A DNA stretch of 64,000 bases. It comes from Torreya grandis. Its lineage: Eukaryota; Streptophyta; Pinopsida; Cupressales; Taxaceae. A model generated the notes under the pieces. That model searched no databases. It worked only from the letters and a program-made list of their open reading frames with translations, and was not told the origin of the DNA. Position numbers and translations under genes: made by a program. Each line of letters starts with the position of its first letter. Position 1 is the first letter of the stretch. The stretch covers positions 1,446,001-1,510,000 of the forward strand of contig JARHVA010004254.1 in NCBI GenBank assembly GCA_037957365.1, in the 5' to 3' direction. Positions 24,701 through 37,800 of the stretch are shown here, in pieces.

Positions 24701-26650
24701 CAATATGGTACTCTAAATCCTCAAGGATGCAAACATGCCTGTTAGGCATGTTTAAGCCTAATATCCAAATGGAGGGTCAATGTAATTTATAGCCTTAGGT
24801 GGGAATTATAACCTATTGGATCATGTTTTTTGGGTCACTAAAGATGTAATAAAACTTTTTTAATGTAGAGAAAGCATAAGTAATCCATTTTTGAGCTCAA
24901 GACTAATTCAAGCTTTCAGGGAATGGAGAAAAGAGCTCGAGTGGGCAAAGTTGGAAACTCATATCTACTTGAATGATTTGGATGGAGACTAAAGGGGATA
25001 GGATGAGTGGGATAAGGTCATAAAAAACCATTTTTTTGAATTAGTTTCCTTGTCCAATGTAAAATCTTCATGAACAATACTTAAGGACAAAAAGGACATA
25101 AAACCCTTGTAAACCCTTAGATAAGGACCCAACCAAGGAAAATAAAATATAAATATATCCTAATGGAATATTTTTACCAAAAAAGTGATTATATATTGTA
25201 GGATAATCTCTCAAGGTACTTCCCATCCTTTTGTAATGTATGGAATGATACGTGTGGAGTACACAAGAGGGTATTTTTGACAAGTTTTATGTGTTTTACA
25301 TGTTCTAAGAAGATTATAAAGGTTAAAATCACATGGGAGGAAATATTGAGACTTAATATAACTCCACATGAAAATTTTATTTCTTTATAACAAAATCTAA
25401 GTGCCTCAACATGAGCTCTCATCTCAGCTAGTTAGAACTGGCATAGTGAACATGATAGTGAGAAGGGTGAAAACTTCAAGTGGAAGCTTATTTAAGGTAT
25501 TTTTGATGCCTGTAAGGAAATGGATGGACTTGACACATGTATTTAACCCAATTTTATTTATTTTCATGAGAAATTGAAGCCATTTTTGGAAGACAAGTGT
25601 GCAAGGTGTGTGAAAGTGGAGTTTTTTTACTATAGGTAGTGATGACTCACTTTTAGAGGAATCCATATGATTAGTAATGTAACCAATGCATGGAGAATAA
25701 TGTATAAAACCATACCTCTTAATTCAATCATTATATCTATCCCTAGTAAATTCTAGGATGTTCCAACAAGGGTGAATGATGAAGGTAATTTTATGAGCCA
25801 GTAAAATGAATTTCATGCCACTTTTCAAGAGTTTCATGCTCAGGGTGCCACTTGTCTCTTCTGAATTTACATGATAAATTTCACATTCTCTTCTCATGCA
25901 CATTTAACTCCTTTTATCAGCTTGAAACTTGTACTTTTGACCTTTGGACTTCTTTCTTCTCTTCTCTCTCTCAAGTTCTATGAGAAATAGCCATTTTGGC
26001 TATTATAAGGATGCTCCACTTGAGTATGGTGAATCCCTAATCATTTTCATACTATGGATCAATAAATACTAATGATTTTACCTATTCTATGATTTTTCAT
26101 AGTGTTTTCACTTGAATGATTGATTTTGTTTAGCAATGACTATTGTTTCCTTATCATTATTGTCTCATTCTCTCACCTATTTGTAGCTTAAAATCTTCTT
26201 TTTGTAGGTAATGTGAAGTTTTATATGAAATGTTAAGGTTTAGTGAGTTATTCTATTCAAATAGTGCCATTATAGGCCTCTTATCTAGTCCTCCTAGCCT
26301 AAACATTCTTCACAACTTCATAATGAAATATTGATGTGAGAAGATTCAGATTAGAGAAGTGTATGCCTAGTTAGTCTCTTGGTCTCATGTGTGACATGCA
26401 TTTGGTTTGTATTAATTAATAAATTTGGTGTATCACTACCTTTAGGATAGTTTAATTTTAGTATTCTCTCCCTTTTCCTTACAAGCATAAGTATAGTAGT
26501 GATTTGAAAGTGGTACATCAAGGGAGCTAGCCCTATCTAGAGATTCACCTCATCTTTAGGCTACCCAAAACCTGAAGGCGTTTAAATTATGAAACTTGAA
26601 TGAGGATATCTGATACATTTAATCAAAGGGTGAAAATACAAGTGACAACA
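21702..26650 (+). repeat. LARD 3' LTR (4.9 kb)
   Basis: It begins TATTGACCAAATTTGACC (TG changed to TA) and ends AAGTGACAACA. It is collinear with the 5' LTR, with scattered transitions and small indels; identity is roughly 80-88% by eye. Open frames between 22,413 and 25,666 on both strands are chance frames. No clear polypurine tract precedes it. Confidence 0.88.
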
Positions 26651-26655
26651 ATATG
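26651..26655. other. Target-site duplication, right (ATATG)
   Basis: Pairs with GTATG at 14,008-14,012, one transition apart, directly after the terminal CAACA of the 3' LTR. Confidence 0.72.
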
Positions 26656-28600
26656 ATATCCTATTTCAAGCATGTTCACAAAGTTTGAGGTCATGGTTTG
26701 CAAGAAAAGGCATGAAAAGAGGTTTTGAGGTCTCTTGAGTGCATAAAATAAAGGGTTATTAACCCAAGAAGGGGTTTATTGTTTTTTTTATCTCATAAAA
26801 ACTTTTAATGGTAACCTAATATATTTATGGTATATGGGTAAGTGTCATATCTCAAAACTTTAGGCATTTGTTTTTGGAATGAGGGGTTATACTTTATGAA
26901 ATATTGCTATGAATGAAAATAGGTTTAAAACTCTCTAAAACCCTAAAAAGGACTTGATGTGAGATGTATTTTTCAAAAATTCCCATAATGGTCTCAAATT
27001 ACTATAAAATATATTATAGGTTGTATTCAACTCTATCAACTCTAGGTGTGTGAGTATACCCTATACGAAAGTGCTCATTTCTTAGAGATTTGATGTGGTA
27101 GTCAGATTTGACCAAGTTAAGGCATGAAAATGGATGGAGGATGAATTTTTAGACTCATTATTCATTTTCATAAAGTTTTATAGATATAATATATCCCTCA
27201 AGTATGCTAAACCAATCATCCAAGTTAGCCAATCACTAACATGCCTAATGGTGAAAATAATGAGAAATCTAGGCAAGAGTGAGAAGATGATTACAAATGT
27301 GTTATCATGGAATAGTGATAAAAAAAAGTGCATGGAGATTTTTTTCAGGCTTATAATATGTTAATATTTGGTGTGAGTTTTTGAGGTCAATTATTCTATC
27401 AAAAAAGTTGCTCACAAGTTGACCTATCTGGTGTAGATGAGATAGTGAGATGCAAGGTCATGTGATTGGTCTGCAAGAACAATATTTGATATTTAACCAT
27501 ATTATATTTATATATTATAATTATATAATGGTATAATAATATCATATAAATTAATTTTTAGTCTTTTAAATTGGTCATACAAGTGTTGAAGGTCATTGTC
27601 ACCATGATTGTGCTTTAAGGGAAACTGGCAATTTTGGGTAAGCAAGTTATAGTGATGAGTTGGAGGTTATATGCCATGATTTGATGTAAATAATAAATAT
27701 GGTTTTATTTTTGTGAATTTTATGTCCTATAAATTATTTTTATAAGTTTTTATAGTTATTTAAAGTGATTTAAATGTTGAAGCCAAAATGGCTTATCTGG
27801 TTCTAGATTGATTATGTGTACTAAGATCAAAAGATTGATTTGTAAGACCAATGTTTGACATTATAACTTATGATTTTTGTATTTTATAGTGGTTTATAGA
27901 TGCAAAATTTTAATTTTAATATATCTATGGTCATGGTAAGTGTTCTTTTAGGTGTTGGAGATCAAGTTATTCATGACTGGGTTTTGGAGTGTTCTAGTAG
28001 TTCTGAGTGGGCTATTTGTAAAGAAGGGTTTGAGTCCTTTTGAACTAAGTTGTGAAGTATAAATCATATGGTGATTAATTTGAATTTATATATCTTATGT
28101 ATATGATATTTTTTTCTATTATTTTTTAGCTAATTTTTTTTTATTCTTTATTAGTTCAAGACATACTTTCTGGGTATGTAAAGGCCTAATTGTGAACCAT
28201 ACTAATGGCATGCTTCAAGTAGTGGTTGGATATAAAAAGTGTCATGTAAATAATATTATATTATTATGGGTATATTTTAGTTATATTTTAATTTTTATTT
28301 TCATATGTGGAGTTTTAAAGTGTTCTAATGAGATCAAAGGATAATGTGTGCTAATGAATGCCTAATTGAATTAGGTTTCCTTAAGGCCTAAAAGAGGTTT
28401 TGGTACTATATTATATGACCAACCTATTTTAATTATTTATTAATGTATTAAAAATTTTATAAGACCTATTTAAAGTATAATCCAAGTGTTCAAGTGTATA
28501 TTTCTGGCCAATAAGTGTATGAGTAAGAGGCTTGTATACATATATAAGGTAATTTTTAGGCCTATTTGGGAGAGTGGAGAGTAAGCAAATAAAAATGTGA
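26656..28600 (+). other. AT-rich non-coding stretch with weak 190-bp periodicity
   Basis: No gene is seen. Around 27,400-28,060 phrases such as GATTGGTCTGCAAGAACAAT / GATTTGTAAGACCAATGTTTGAC and GTGTTGAAGGTCA / GTGTTGGAGATCA recur, suggesting two or three old repeat units of about 190-380 bp. This may be the U3 part of the copia-like LTR that ends at 29,214, but the start cannot be fixed. Confidence 0.4.
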
Positions 28601-29214
28601 TTGGAAAACATAAGGAGGAATTGTATAACATTTTAAGGGAATATATAAACTATTATTAATATTTTATAGAGGTTATGTGTATGAAAATAAAGGTCATATG
28701 ACTTAATCTAGTCAAGAAGAGGGCTAGTTGAGCGAAGGAACATATAAGGCAGTTTGAGAGGGATAAAAGAGTGAGAAGAGATAAAGAAGGTGATCATAAT
28801 ATGTTTTGTGAGAAAAATGGTTTTCTAAAGGTTATCAATAATTTTATGTGGATGAATTGGTACTGAGTCATCTAGGGGTTTGGTTCCTCTTGCAAGTGGG
28901 TGCTTGCTAAAGCCTAGTTGGGTTGGTGTTTAGTTAGTTGAGGTTACTGCTCCATGTGAAGTTGGTGCTTCACTAAACTTGATTTTTGTCTTATAGGACT
29001 ATATTAAATTTACATACATCTGTGGTTTTTCTTCCCCTTGAGGGTTTTCAACATACACGATGTGTTATAATGTTTCATGTTTATGTGGATAAGTGTTTAT
29101 GATTACTAAATCTATATGTTTACTTGAATGATTCATGATTGCTTAAGTGAATTCAAAGGAAAGGTTTTGAATACTGATTCACCACCCCCACTCTTAGTCA
29201 TTTTTCTTCCAACA
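28600..29214 (+). repeat. 3' part of a Ty1/copia-like LTR
   Basis: A TATA-like CATATAAGGCAG at 28,741 is followed by GTTTTTCTTCCCCTTGAGGG (29,024) and TTCACCACCCCCACTCTTAG (29,178), then CTTCCAACA at 29,214. The C-rich TTCACCCCCCCTCTTAG phrase shortly before a terminal CA is the hallmark of many plant copia R/U5 ends. No copia gag-pol follows, so it is a solo or truncated LTR. Confidence 0.55.
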
Positions 29215-30390
29215 CATAGCTTATTCCACATTTTCCTTCGATATATAAATTATTTTAAGGAATTACGTGTTAATCCAAAAATTAAAGTATAGGTATAGGT
29301 AGATTTTTTACACCTCCCTTTGTCTCTCAAGCATTAAATTGATATGTGGCATGGACTTAGAGTGAGGATCACTCAACATTTGGAAATAAAATCCATGATA
29401 AGTGGCATTTAATAAAATATATAAATCTTGAATACACTAAATGGTCCCAAGTGTGGATATCACAAGAGTTAAATCACGTCAATTGGGTTCATACTTGATA
29501 AATTACTATGAAAGGGTCTATTACATTACATAAAAACTCCAACCATGTACTTCTTAGTGGAGTGTAATTTTTAGCAAGATCTAACTTGGGTTTTCATTAG
29601 GATTAGAGAGGCTATCATCTTAGCACCCTAGAAATCATAGTATTATATGCCCAATTTATATACCCCACCATGGAGAGGGGTTGGTACGATGCTGAGAGAT
29701 GAAAACCTAGGTTAACCCACCCCTAGAGAACTTATGAGGGAGAAGTGAGCTCCCACCCACAATCCAAATACAAGAGAATAAAATGGAAAGACTTTAGAGG
29801 TCATTTCTAGGTCACCCAAGTCCCTCAAAGGTTGGGGAGAGCACATGCAACATTATTTACAACAAGACCAAACAATCAAGGCAATAAACTAAGTACTTTT
29901 GGTCACCAAATTTACCTAAAAGGGATGAGGGGAGATCATACATGCAATAGTTTATAATTTTCCATAATAAAGGAAATATAACTAAGAACTTCTAAATTTA
30001 TCTAATAACAAAAAAAAACATAAAGTGAAAAATATCTTAAGATCTCTAACTAAAATGTATGTTCATTTTAATAGCACAAAATCAAGATGTGATTGAAAAT
30101 TTGGCCCCTTGGCCTTGTTTGCACTTGTAAAAACTTTGAAAATAACAAAAAAACAAGTTTGATTAAGTGAATTTTAAATATCAAACAAAAGTGTATGTGA
30201 GATTTTAACAATTCTTAAACTTCTCTCTCTCCATCTTAGGTCCTAAAAAATTTTAGGGTGTTTGCTTGCCTAGAATCCAAAAAGAAAGTGAGTAAACAAA
30301 AATCCATTTCAATCTCTCAAGTTTTGGAAAAACATAGATCAAAGTTGTCATTTACTAGGGCAAAGTTAGTGATATCCTAAAAACATAGAC
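29215..30390. other. No recognisable feature
   Basis: A-rich sequence without open frames of note on either strand. A C-rich island at 29,700-29,860 (CCCACCCCTAGAG) resembles LTR U5 DNA, but I cannot assign it. Confidence 0.4.
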
Positions 30391-30640
30391 ACAGAGAACA
30401 ACTTTGGTGAAGCCACCATTTATCAAGGACAAGATGAAAAAATAAGCTATAAAATAATCAAGTAGAGAGTAAGTTTACCTATAAAATCCATCGTTCAACA
30501 AGGGAAAGCTGCCAATTTTTCATAGTGAAGCCACCGTTTAGTATGTCAAAGACATCCTTATAAATCCATAGTTTTTGTACAAATAAATATCATAACCAAG
30601 CATGGAAATGGTGAAGCTTCCATTACATAAGGTGAATACA
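30390..30640. repeat. Second cluster of GTGAAGCCACCATTT motif
   Basis: GTGAAGCCACCATTTATC (about 30,401), GTGAAGCCACCGTTTAG (about 30,520) and GTGAAGCTTCCATTAC (about 30,609) recur at about 90-120-bp spacing. The same motif is found in the Tat interior at 4,020-4,270, suggesting that both come from the same element family. Confidence 0.5.
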
Positions 30641-30779
30641 TTAATAGCTTAAAAAATAAAATGATGTATACTTCAAGGCTAAAACTCTAAACTTGAAGAA
30701 CTAAATGCATTTGTCAGTAAAACTAATGATATCATATCATTCTCATTGGATATATGGGATGCGTGGTCCCACTAGGCAT

Positions 30780-31866
30780 GTCATTATGTACCTTAGGTGT
30801 TTGAAGAGTAATAATATGTATATTAGTCCCTTGTTAGTCTAAATGACAATAAAATCATGCATAACAATACAATAGGACTAAACACTCTTTCCTAAGAACT
30901 AGGGAGAGTATAACATAATAATCATGATCATAATATAGAGATAAAGAAAATATAAATTTTTTACCTCTTTTATCTAATTTTATGCTTAATTTTTGTCATA
31001 AGGATGTTCATTCTCAGCCTATGATGATTTTATTCTTCTAGCAATGATATTCTATGGTGGTAGCATCTTTTAAATGGTCACTTGTGGATTGGTGTGAATC
31101 TTGGCATAAATTGGGAATTATAACACTATTATCAAAGGCTTCAAGAAGCTATCTAGTAGAATAACCTTACACACAAAATATTATTGGCATATGGTGTGAG
31201 AACTTGTATTTATAACTCAAATAAATAACTCTAACCCTAGGGAGGTTAGGTTAAATTCTAACTTTGGCTGTGTCTAAATTAACTTGAGTTGAGTCAGGGT
31301 AACCTTGGTTTGGGTCAAAGCACTCATGAAATATTGAAACCTCAATTTTAGATATTTGTTAGGTATGAAAACTCACTTTATATATTTGTGAGGTGTGACT
31401 CATATTTTTAGAATATTTAAGAGATAATAAATCACTTTATTAGCTTCTTTGAGTTTTTTACTTCATATTTGATTAAAATTTCTTTTATTGGTTAAGAAAA
31501 TTCACGAATTTGATTTGGCATTTTTTTTTAGGCAAGTCAATTAAGGTTTGTAATGTAATTAATATTTCTTAGTGTTTTTTAGTTTTTTTCAATTGTTTTA
31601 AATGTTATGAATTAATAGCTTGATAGGTCAAAAGTGTCAAATTACTAGGTCTTAATTTGACTAGGGTTAAAAATGAACTAGTATTTTGGTGAATATAGAG
31701 TAATACACCAAATAAACCAACCTCATCATGTTTTTGGATAATTAAATCCATTAAATGAATAAATTTAGGTAATTTAGGTGATTTACAGGCTTAAAATGTG
31801 TCATTTTCTAGAAATTGAACTAAATCCCAATTTAGGCATGAAAGTGGCCAAAAATAAGTGTCTACA
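30780..31866 (-). repeat. Truncated Tat-type LTR copy
   Basis: Collinear with 1,660-2,744: both share the blocks CATAACAATACA.TAGGACTAAACACTCTT, ATAACCTTACACACAAAA, a TATA box and the terminal AAGTGTCTACA at 31,866. The right end is intact, but no polypurine tract follows. The left, U5 half is missing. Probably a solo LTR or one truncated by deletion. Confidence 0.82.
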
Positions 31867-34800
31867 CATACTAGTAACCAAGATCAGGGCCCAATGTAGT
31901 TCTATGGCACAAAAAAAGAGATTTAAAACATGAATTTAACCTATTTGCTTCACATCTCAATGACTATTCAACTTGTAGAGGGCCTACCAAGTAATACTAA
32001 CATAATTACTTGTCCTACCCTCACCAAATTTGACAATTGATTGACTCAAACATATAAAGGCTCAAGTACTTGCACATTTAACAAGTATCCAAAAGTAAAA
32101 AATGTAATAAATACATCCTCAATAAATATTTCAATAAAATTCATAAATTACAAATTCACCATTAATGATCTAAGTATTTTTAGATCATACATCCATCAGG
32201 TCATGATTTAATCAGATAAATCTAATTTAGCTAGAAGCTACACTCATATAATCGGTTATATCATATGCCACAAGTAAATGAATAATTGGAGATGAATCCA
32301 TTTAAAATTACATATTTACTTATTTGTATGTGAATCATAACAACCAAATACAAGATTGACCATCTAAATGATTAGCAAGATTGATTATATTTCAAACCAA
32401 TCACAATCAACTTTGTTTTTCATTTACAGTTTTGTTCAACCATACTCTTTCCAAGTAATATATCAGAAATAATTTTAAAAATAATAATTATTTTAGATTA
32501 TTTCACACACAACAAGTTTTCCTTAATAATTAAAACTTATCATAATCCATCATAATAATGTTTTTTAGCCAAAATTGGCTACAATAGGGGAGTATCATTC
32601 AAAACTTTATTGTCAAGTTTTCTAACCTTGTTGATAGCCTATAGTAACCCTAGTTTTGATGTCATGATTTGTCATTAAGTGATGTATTATTCATTGATAT
32701 TTAGGCCATGTCAAGATTTTAGAATTCTATCCCAAGTTTGATGCAGAGTTCATCATTCAAGCTTGTCACTCTTGTATGAAAATAGGAACAACATCTTACC
32801 TCTACCCAAAACTCATACCTAGCTCTATGCAATGAAACTTAATAAAGATATCTATTCTTTATTCCTTTCTATTTTATTCTCTCCTCATCTTAAGAAAAAT
32901 ATTCTTGGTTACACATCTACTTAAAAACTATCTCATTATCATCTTCTCCAGTCATCTCAATTCCCTAATACTCTAGTAGCCCAATCTTTCCTCTTCTTAA
33001 ACATACTTGGTTCATAGATTATCTTACTCTTTCAATGCCACTTAGTGTTTATATAAATATGCTTGAGTTATTTCATATGCCAATTAAAATCATTATTTGA
33101 TTTCCTAACTAACCCTAAATACCTCTCAATTCACCTCTTGTACTTTACACCACTTCTCTCTCTTTACCAGGCTCCTTAGTAGCCTTTTTTTACACATTTC
33201 TTGATTGTATAGTCAAGTAAAATCCCACATTGAGAAAATAACCACCATTTCAATTACCCTCTATCGTTTACTATCAGTTTGCTTTAAATCCACTATTAGA
33301 TAACTTTTCTGGGCCAAATTTGGTCACTATTAGGTCTATTAGGTCTCCAAGGACCCTGTCTCAAACACAAACCTCTATAATTATATGAAAATGTATGAAA
33401 ATGACCCAAAATTTTTACAATCTCTCTCCTAAATTTCATCCCAATCTTTCCACAAATTTTCAATATTTTTGAACATGTACATCTCTCACACTACTCATTT
33501 TGCTATAAAAACCCTAGCACAAGGTCTATACATGACAGTAAGAGCCCAAGAAGGGTAAAAATCAAATTTCATGCTTTAGAATGGGATTCAAACAAATTTA
33601 ATTATTTCCAAGGTTTTGTACCATCATAACTCACATTTTACAACTCTTGGATTCTCCCTATCAATCCTATATTCAATCTTTTTAGACTATTCTTAGTTTT
33701 GCTTGTTTGCTCAATCGCCTTTTATAGGGTCTATGAATTCAATATGGGGGCTTAAATTTATAATTAATGGTTTATAAGCATTGAAAATAGTTAATAAATA
33801 TTTTATATAAATCTCCAAACCTCTTCCACTTACTGAGTATCATCCCTAATGCCTCTACACAACATTTATTTCAAGTTTTCCACTTAACTATGTTTATCAG
33901 GCTTGTGTACACCTGCAAGAAGATATTATGATATCCTAGGGTTATTATAAGGTTTCAAACCTATGTGAAGGATCAAAAATATTTTTTAAAACAATATAAA
34001 TCATTTAAAAATGTTAAAATCTTTTCAACTTATCTTTATTTACAAATAACTCTTCTCACAAACACATGCCCAGTCCTTCTATTCATACTACTCAGACAAC
34101 ATAGGGTCTGTATCCAATTTTCTTAAAAATATTTTTCAGAACAATTAGAGACATAGTTTCAAAGACCATTAGGAACTATTAAATTCATTTACTAATAACC
34201 AATACACTCCAAATATATACCAATAGAGTTTCACTTCAATTTTCCCTCAATCTTCAAAACATAGAGTGAAATAATACAAATGTGCAGACCTATCTTTGAA
34301 TTTCTTGTCCTCATAGATGAAATAAAATTCATAGTATTTAAAAAATTTAAAAAAATTAAATGAAATAAACATACCCAAGACATATTTATTATTTCTTTGT
34401 CTAGATACTATCATGCACAATCAAAGCTTAATAGAATGCTAATGGAAATAGGTTTTGTAACTTAGTTTTACAAAATCAAGAGAACTTTATTATTTACTTA
34501 TTTTTGGGGTTACATCTTCATTCTCCTTCAAATACAACCCTAACACACATTTAATTCAATATGAATTTAAAAACTCTTTATACTTTGTAGCTATCTTAAC
34601 TACCTTCCTAACTTGCTCATGTACATTGGGAGAGACCTAACAACACAAACCACTAACAAAACTAACAAAATAACTAACCACATGAGTTAGGTTTGTGTTG
34701 GAACACCTTAGAATCCTTTATAAATCCTAACCATAAAAGTTATAAAATTTAAACTCCTTTAGAGTATATTTTAAACTCTAAACCTTGACATAATTATTTG

Positions 34801-37800
34801 AAAATTCAAATCAAGAATTTGGTAGGAAAATCCATTTGGATCAATAATTCAAATGTTAAAGACCTCTAAGACTTGTAATCATGACAAAAACATTCTAATT
34901 GAATTATAACTCCTAAACAACTAAAAAATGAAAACCTTGAAGATTAAACTGCATCATACTACCAAGGGGAAAAGAAAACTTTCTCTAAAAGCTATAAACA
35001 ATGCTTGGATGACATGCTTTAACTACTCTCTTGCTATCATAGGATATCCTTTGCATGGCCTCCTAGATCCCAAGGCCTACTTCAGGATTGTAGACCTCCT
35101 TATCTCTTGCCTACTACTACAACCAACTTCTCATGTAGATGCACATGCTCACTTGAGCCACACTTGTATTTATTTCTTCCTCTTTCCATCTTTCTCCATG
35201 CTATACCTATAAGATACAACAACTGATTAAATAAAACATTTATTTCCTCATGCTCTTGAGTCATTCTCCAACTCTTTTATTTTCTAATGTGTTTTCCTTG
35301 TTTCCAAGCACCTTAATGTGCTTTGTATGCTTCACTCTTCTTCTCTGCATCAGCCACCAATGCATCTTCTCCTTCTCCTTGTATGGTCTCTCCCAACTTC
35401 AATAATTATAAATTCATCATGTAGAGTGCTTTCATGTGCTTGACTCCTACTTATCTTCATTAATGCTCTTATCTTGGACACCACTAATATATGCCATAGT
35501 TATATATTATTCTTGGTCACCTACTTAACCATATCTCTATACATTTAATGAGGATCAAATCCATATTCTCTCTTCAAAGATTAATACAAACTAGAATATT
35601 CCTTATACCTTTACTTATGATGCTATCCCATTATTCCTTTATCTTTATTTGCATCCTCTTAAGTGAGGATCTCTTAATTCCATATACTTTCTTATTTCTT
35701 AGATAATTAACCTACTTGTTCTTCCCCTCAATTTCATATTCAATCTCTATGGTCTCAATCATCCCATGAAACACTTAGCATTTTTAAGGTAACCTTGATA
35801 ATGTTAAGGTTTTTTTGCAAGTCTAAGTTTATGTTTGGTCTAGGTTGTGACATTGATGACATGATAACTCATCAAGATGGAATGATGATCATAGTGAGTA
35901 GGTGCATGAAGAGGCAAATTCATGAGAAATAAATATTTTTATTCCATGTTTTCGAGAAATTAATGTAATTTTGGGGATATTAAGGTATTTCTCAAGGGTC
36001 CAAGTCATGATTGATTCACATGAAGACATGAGAGATAGTGGCTTCACTAAAAAGCATCAATATGAGGAGTTAAACCATACTAAGGAGGTATTTTAAAGCC
36101 ATATAACATTCATGAGAGATGATGTCATATTTTATTGGGTCTGTACAAGCTCTAAAAGGTGTAAAAGCATTCACTTTTAATGCATATCAAGTTTGAAACT
36201 CCTTTATTCACTATTCTAAACCCCAAATATAACATGATGTAAATTAAATGGAAGAATTAAGTTAAAAATGAGGTTTTGGTATGTTATTTTATCTTTTTTT
36301 AGGACAAGAACACTTTTTTTGGCTTATAGAATAGGTTACATTAAGAGATCATAGTGAAGAAGGTTCTTGGAAGCAAACATGCAGTCTAAGCAAGGTCAAG
36401 AGAAGGCTTCTTCAAGAGTTTTCAAGCTGGTCATAGCCTCTAAGATTATTTGGAATTATATATATGATCCTCAAATTCAAATCAAGCTTACACAGGGTTT
36501 AGAAGGGCCAAAACATGCAAAAAACTTCTCAAGCACAAGACCTTTTCAAGCTCGAGAGAGCTCATTTATTGACATTGGTTCATGAATATGAAAAAAAGTT
36601 GGGTTAAACACTCCTAGGGGAAGATAAGGGTCTCTATTCCATTTTATATTCATGAATTGGTTCAATATTTTAGGTGCTATACTTTATGAACCATCACTAA
36701 TAAAAAAAGGTGTAAAAACCCTTTTAAAACCCCACTATAGGCAATTTCAAGGAATTTTAGAGCTCATTGATGAGAATAAAATATTATGTGAGGTTATTAA
36801 TGTTTATTATATCCTTTTCACACCATTTTACACCATTTTTTGTCATGTGTAAGCATTAAAATGGCAAGAAAATGTTGTGTTTATTGTTTTTGAAGATGGC
36901 AAACAAGGTTATTGAGGATAAAATATATTTTTAAGCATGAAGATGATGGTTTTCACTTAGGAAACATTGTGTTTGAATTAAAATAAAATTATTAGGTCAT
37001 TTAAAGGCATTATATAATCCTCAAATGACTAAACATGAAATAAATATGAACTTGTAGGTTTATGTCAACTTGAGAATGTGAATGTCTACTGCCAAACAGG
37101 GTATTATTGAAGGATTTTGAGTCTTGAAATGAAATCAGAGCATATGATACACATATGGATCAAACTATCACACTATTTATATGTTATTTAAATCACATAT
37201 TTATTCATAAATTACTTTTATTATGCCAAACCAAGTGTACAGTTCCCAAGAGAGAAGGTGCATGCCTATATGGCAGGATTTGGAGAGAGGTTATGAAATT
37301 TGTACCAAATGTGAGAAGAAGAAGGTAAAATAAGATAGTTTAAGGTTTGATAAGGGTTTAATTAATATTTAAACTCTATTAAATATTAAAATATTAAGTT
37401 AAAAACATATTTTTCAATTGATCTATAGTTCCCTTCATAGTTTTATAGTGTTTTATTCAAGGATTTTGACAAGTTCTGGCTATGTAAGATCTATGAACAT
37501 ATTGAGCCTGATTTAACAATATTTTAAAGTAAATTAAATTATATTTAATATTATTAAATTAAAATAAATTTAATAATTAGGAAACAACAAGAAAAATTTC
37601 TTTCATCAAAGACTAACCTTGACTGTGTGAACCTACAAGTCAACCTACAAGAGCGTAAGAAAAGGATGTATTTTTTTGGGTAGACATAAAGTATAAAGGT
37701 TGTAAAAATAAAAAAGTATCATGAATATTGTATAAAAAATTATCAAATTATTTTTTATGGAGAATAAATCATTCAAGTTGAGTTTTTCTCAAGCTTAATA

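Larger units (their letters stand above)
14013..26650 (+). mobile_element. LARD-like non-autonomous LTR element, 12.6 kb
   Basis: Two direct repeats of 4.9 kb (14,013-18,904 and 21,702-26,650) flank a 2.8-kb interior without recognisable pol. LTR ends are TGTTG...CAACA, with TATTG and CAATA as G-to-A or C-to-T variants in one copy each. A 5-bp duplication borders the whole. Size and layout match large retrotransposon derivatives (LARDs), which depend on the proteins of other elements. Orientation plus is inferred from a TATA box and pyrimidine-rich tract about 660 bp before the LTR end. The LTRs differ by many substitutions and small indels, so the insertion is old. Confidence 0.85.

Noticed and set aside
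23680..25666. Several 70-90-codon minus-strand frames
   Set aside because: All lie within the LARD 3' LTR; the matching places in the 5' LTR are not open, so they are chance frames.
27480..27560. Possible hairpin or MITE in the AT-rich stretch near TATATTTATATATTATAATTATATAAT
   Set aside because: Low complexity explains the self-complementarity; no terminal inverted repeats with target duplication were found.
34928..35212. 94-codon plus-strand open frame
   Set aside because: No recognised domain, no signal or promoter context, no splice-like neighbours; the composition is that of the surrounding non-coding DNA.
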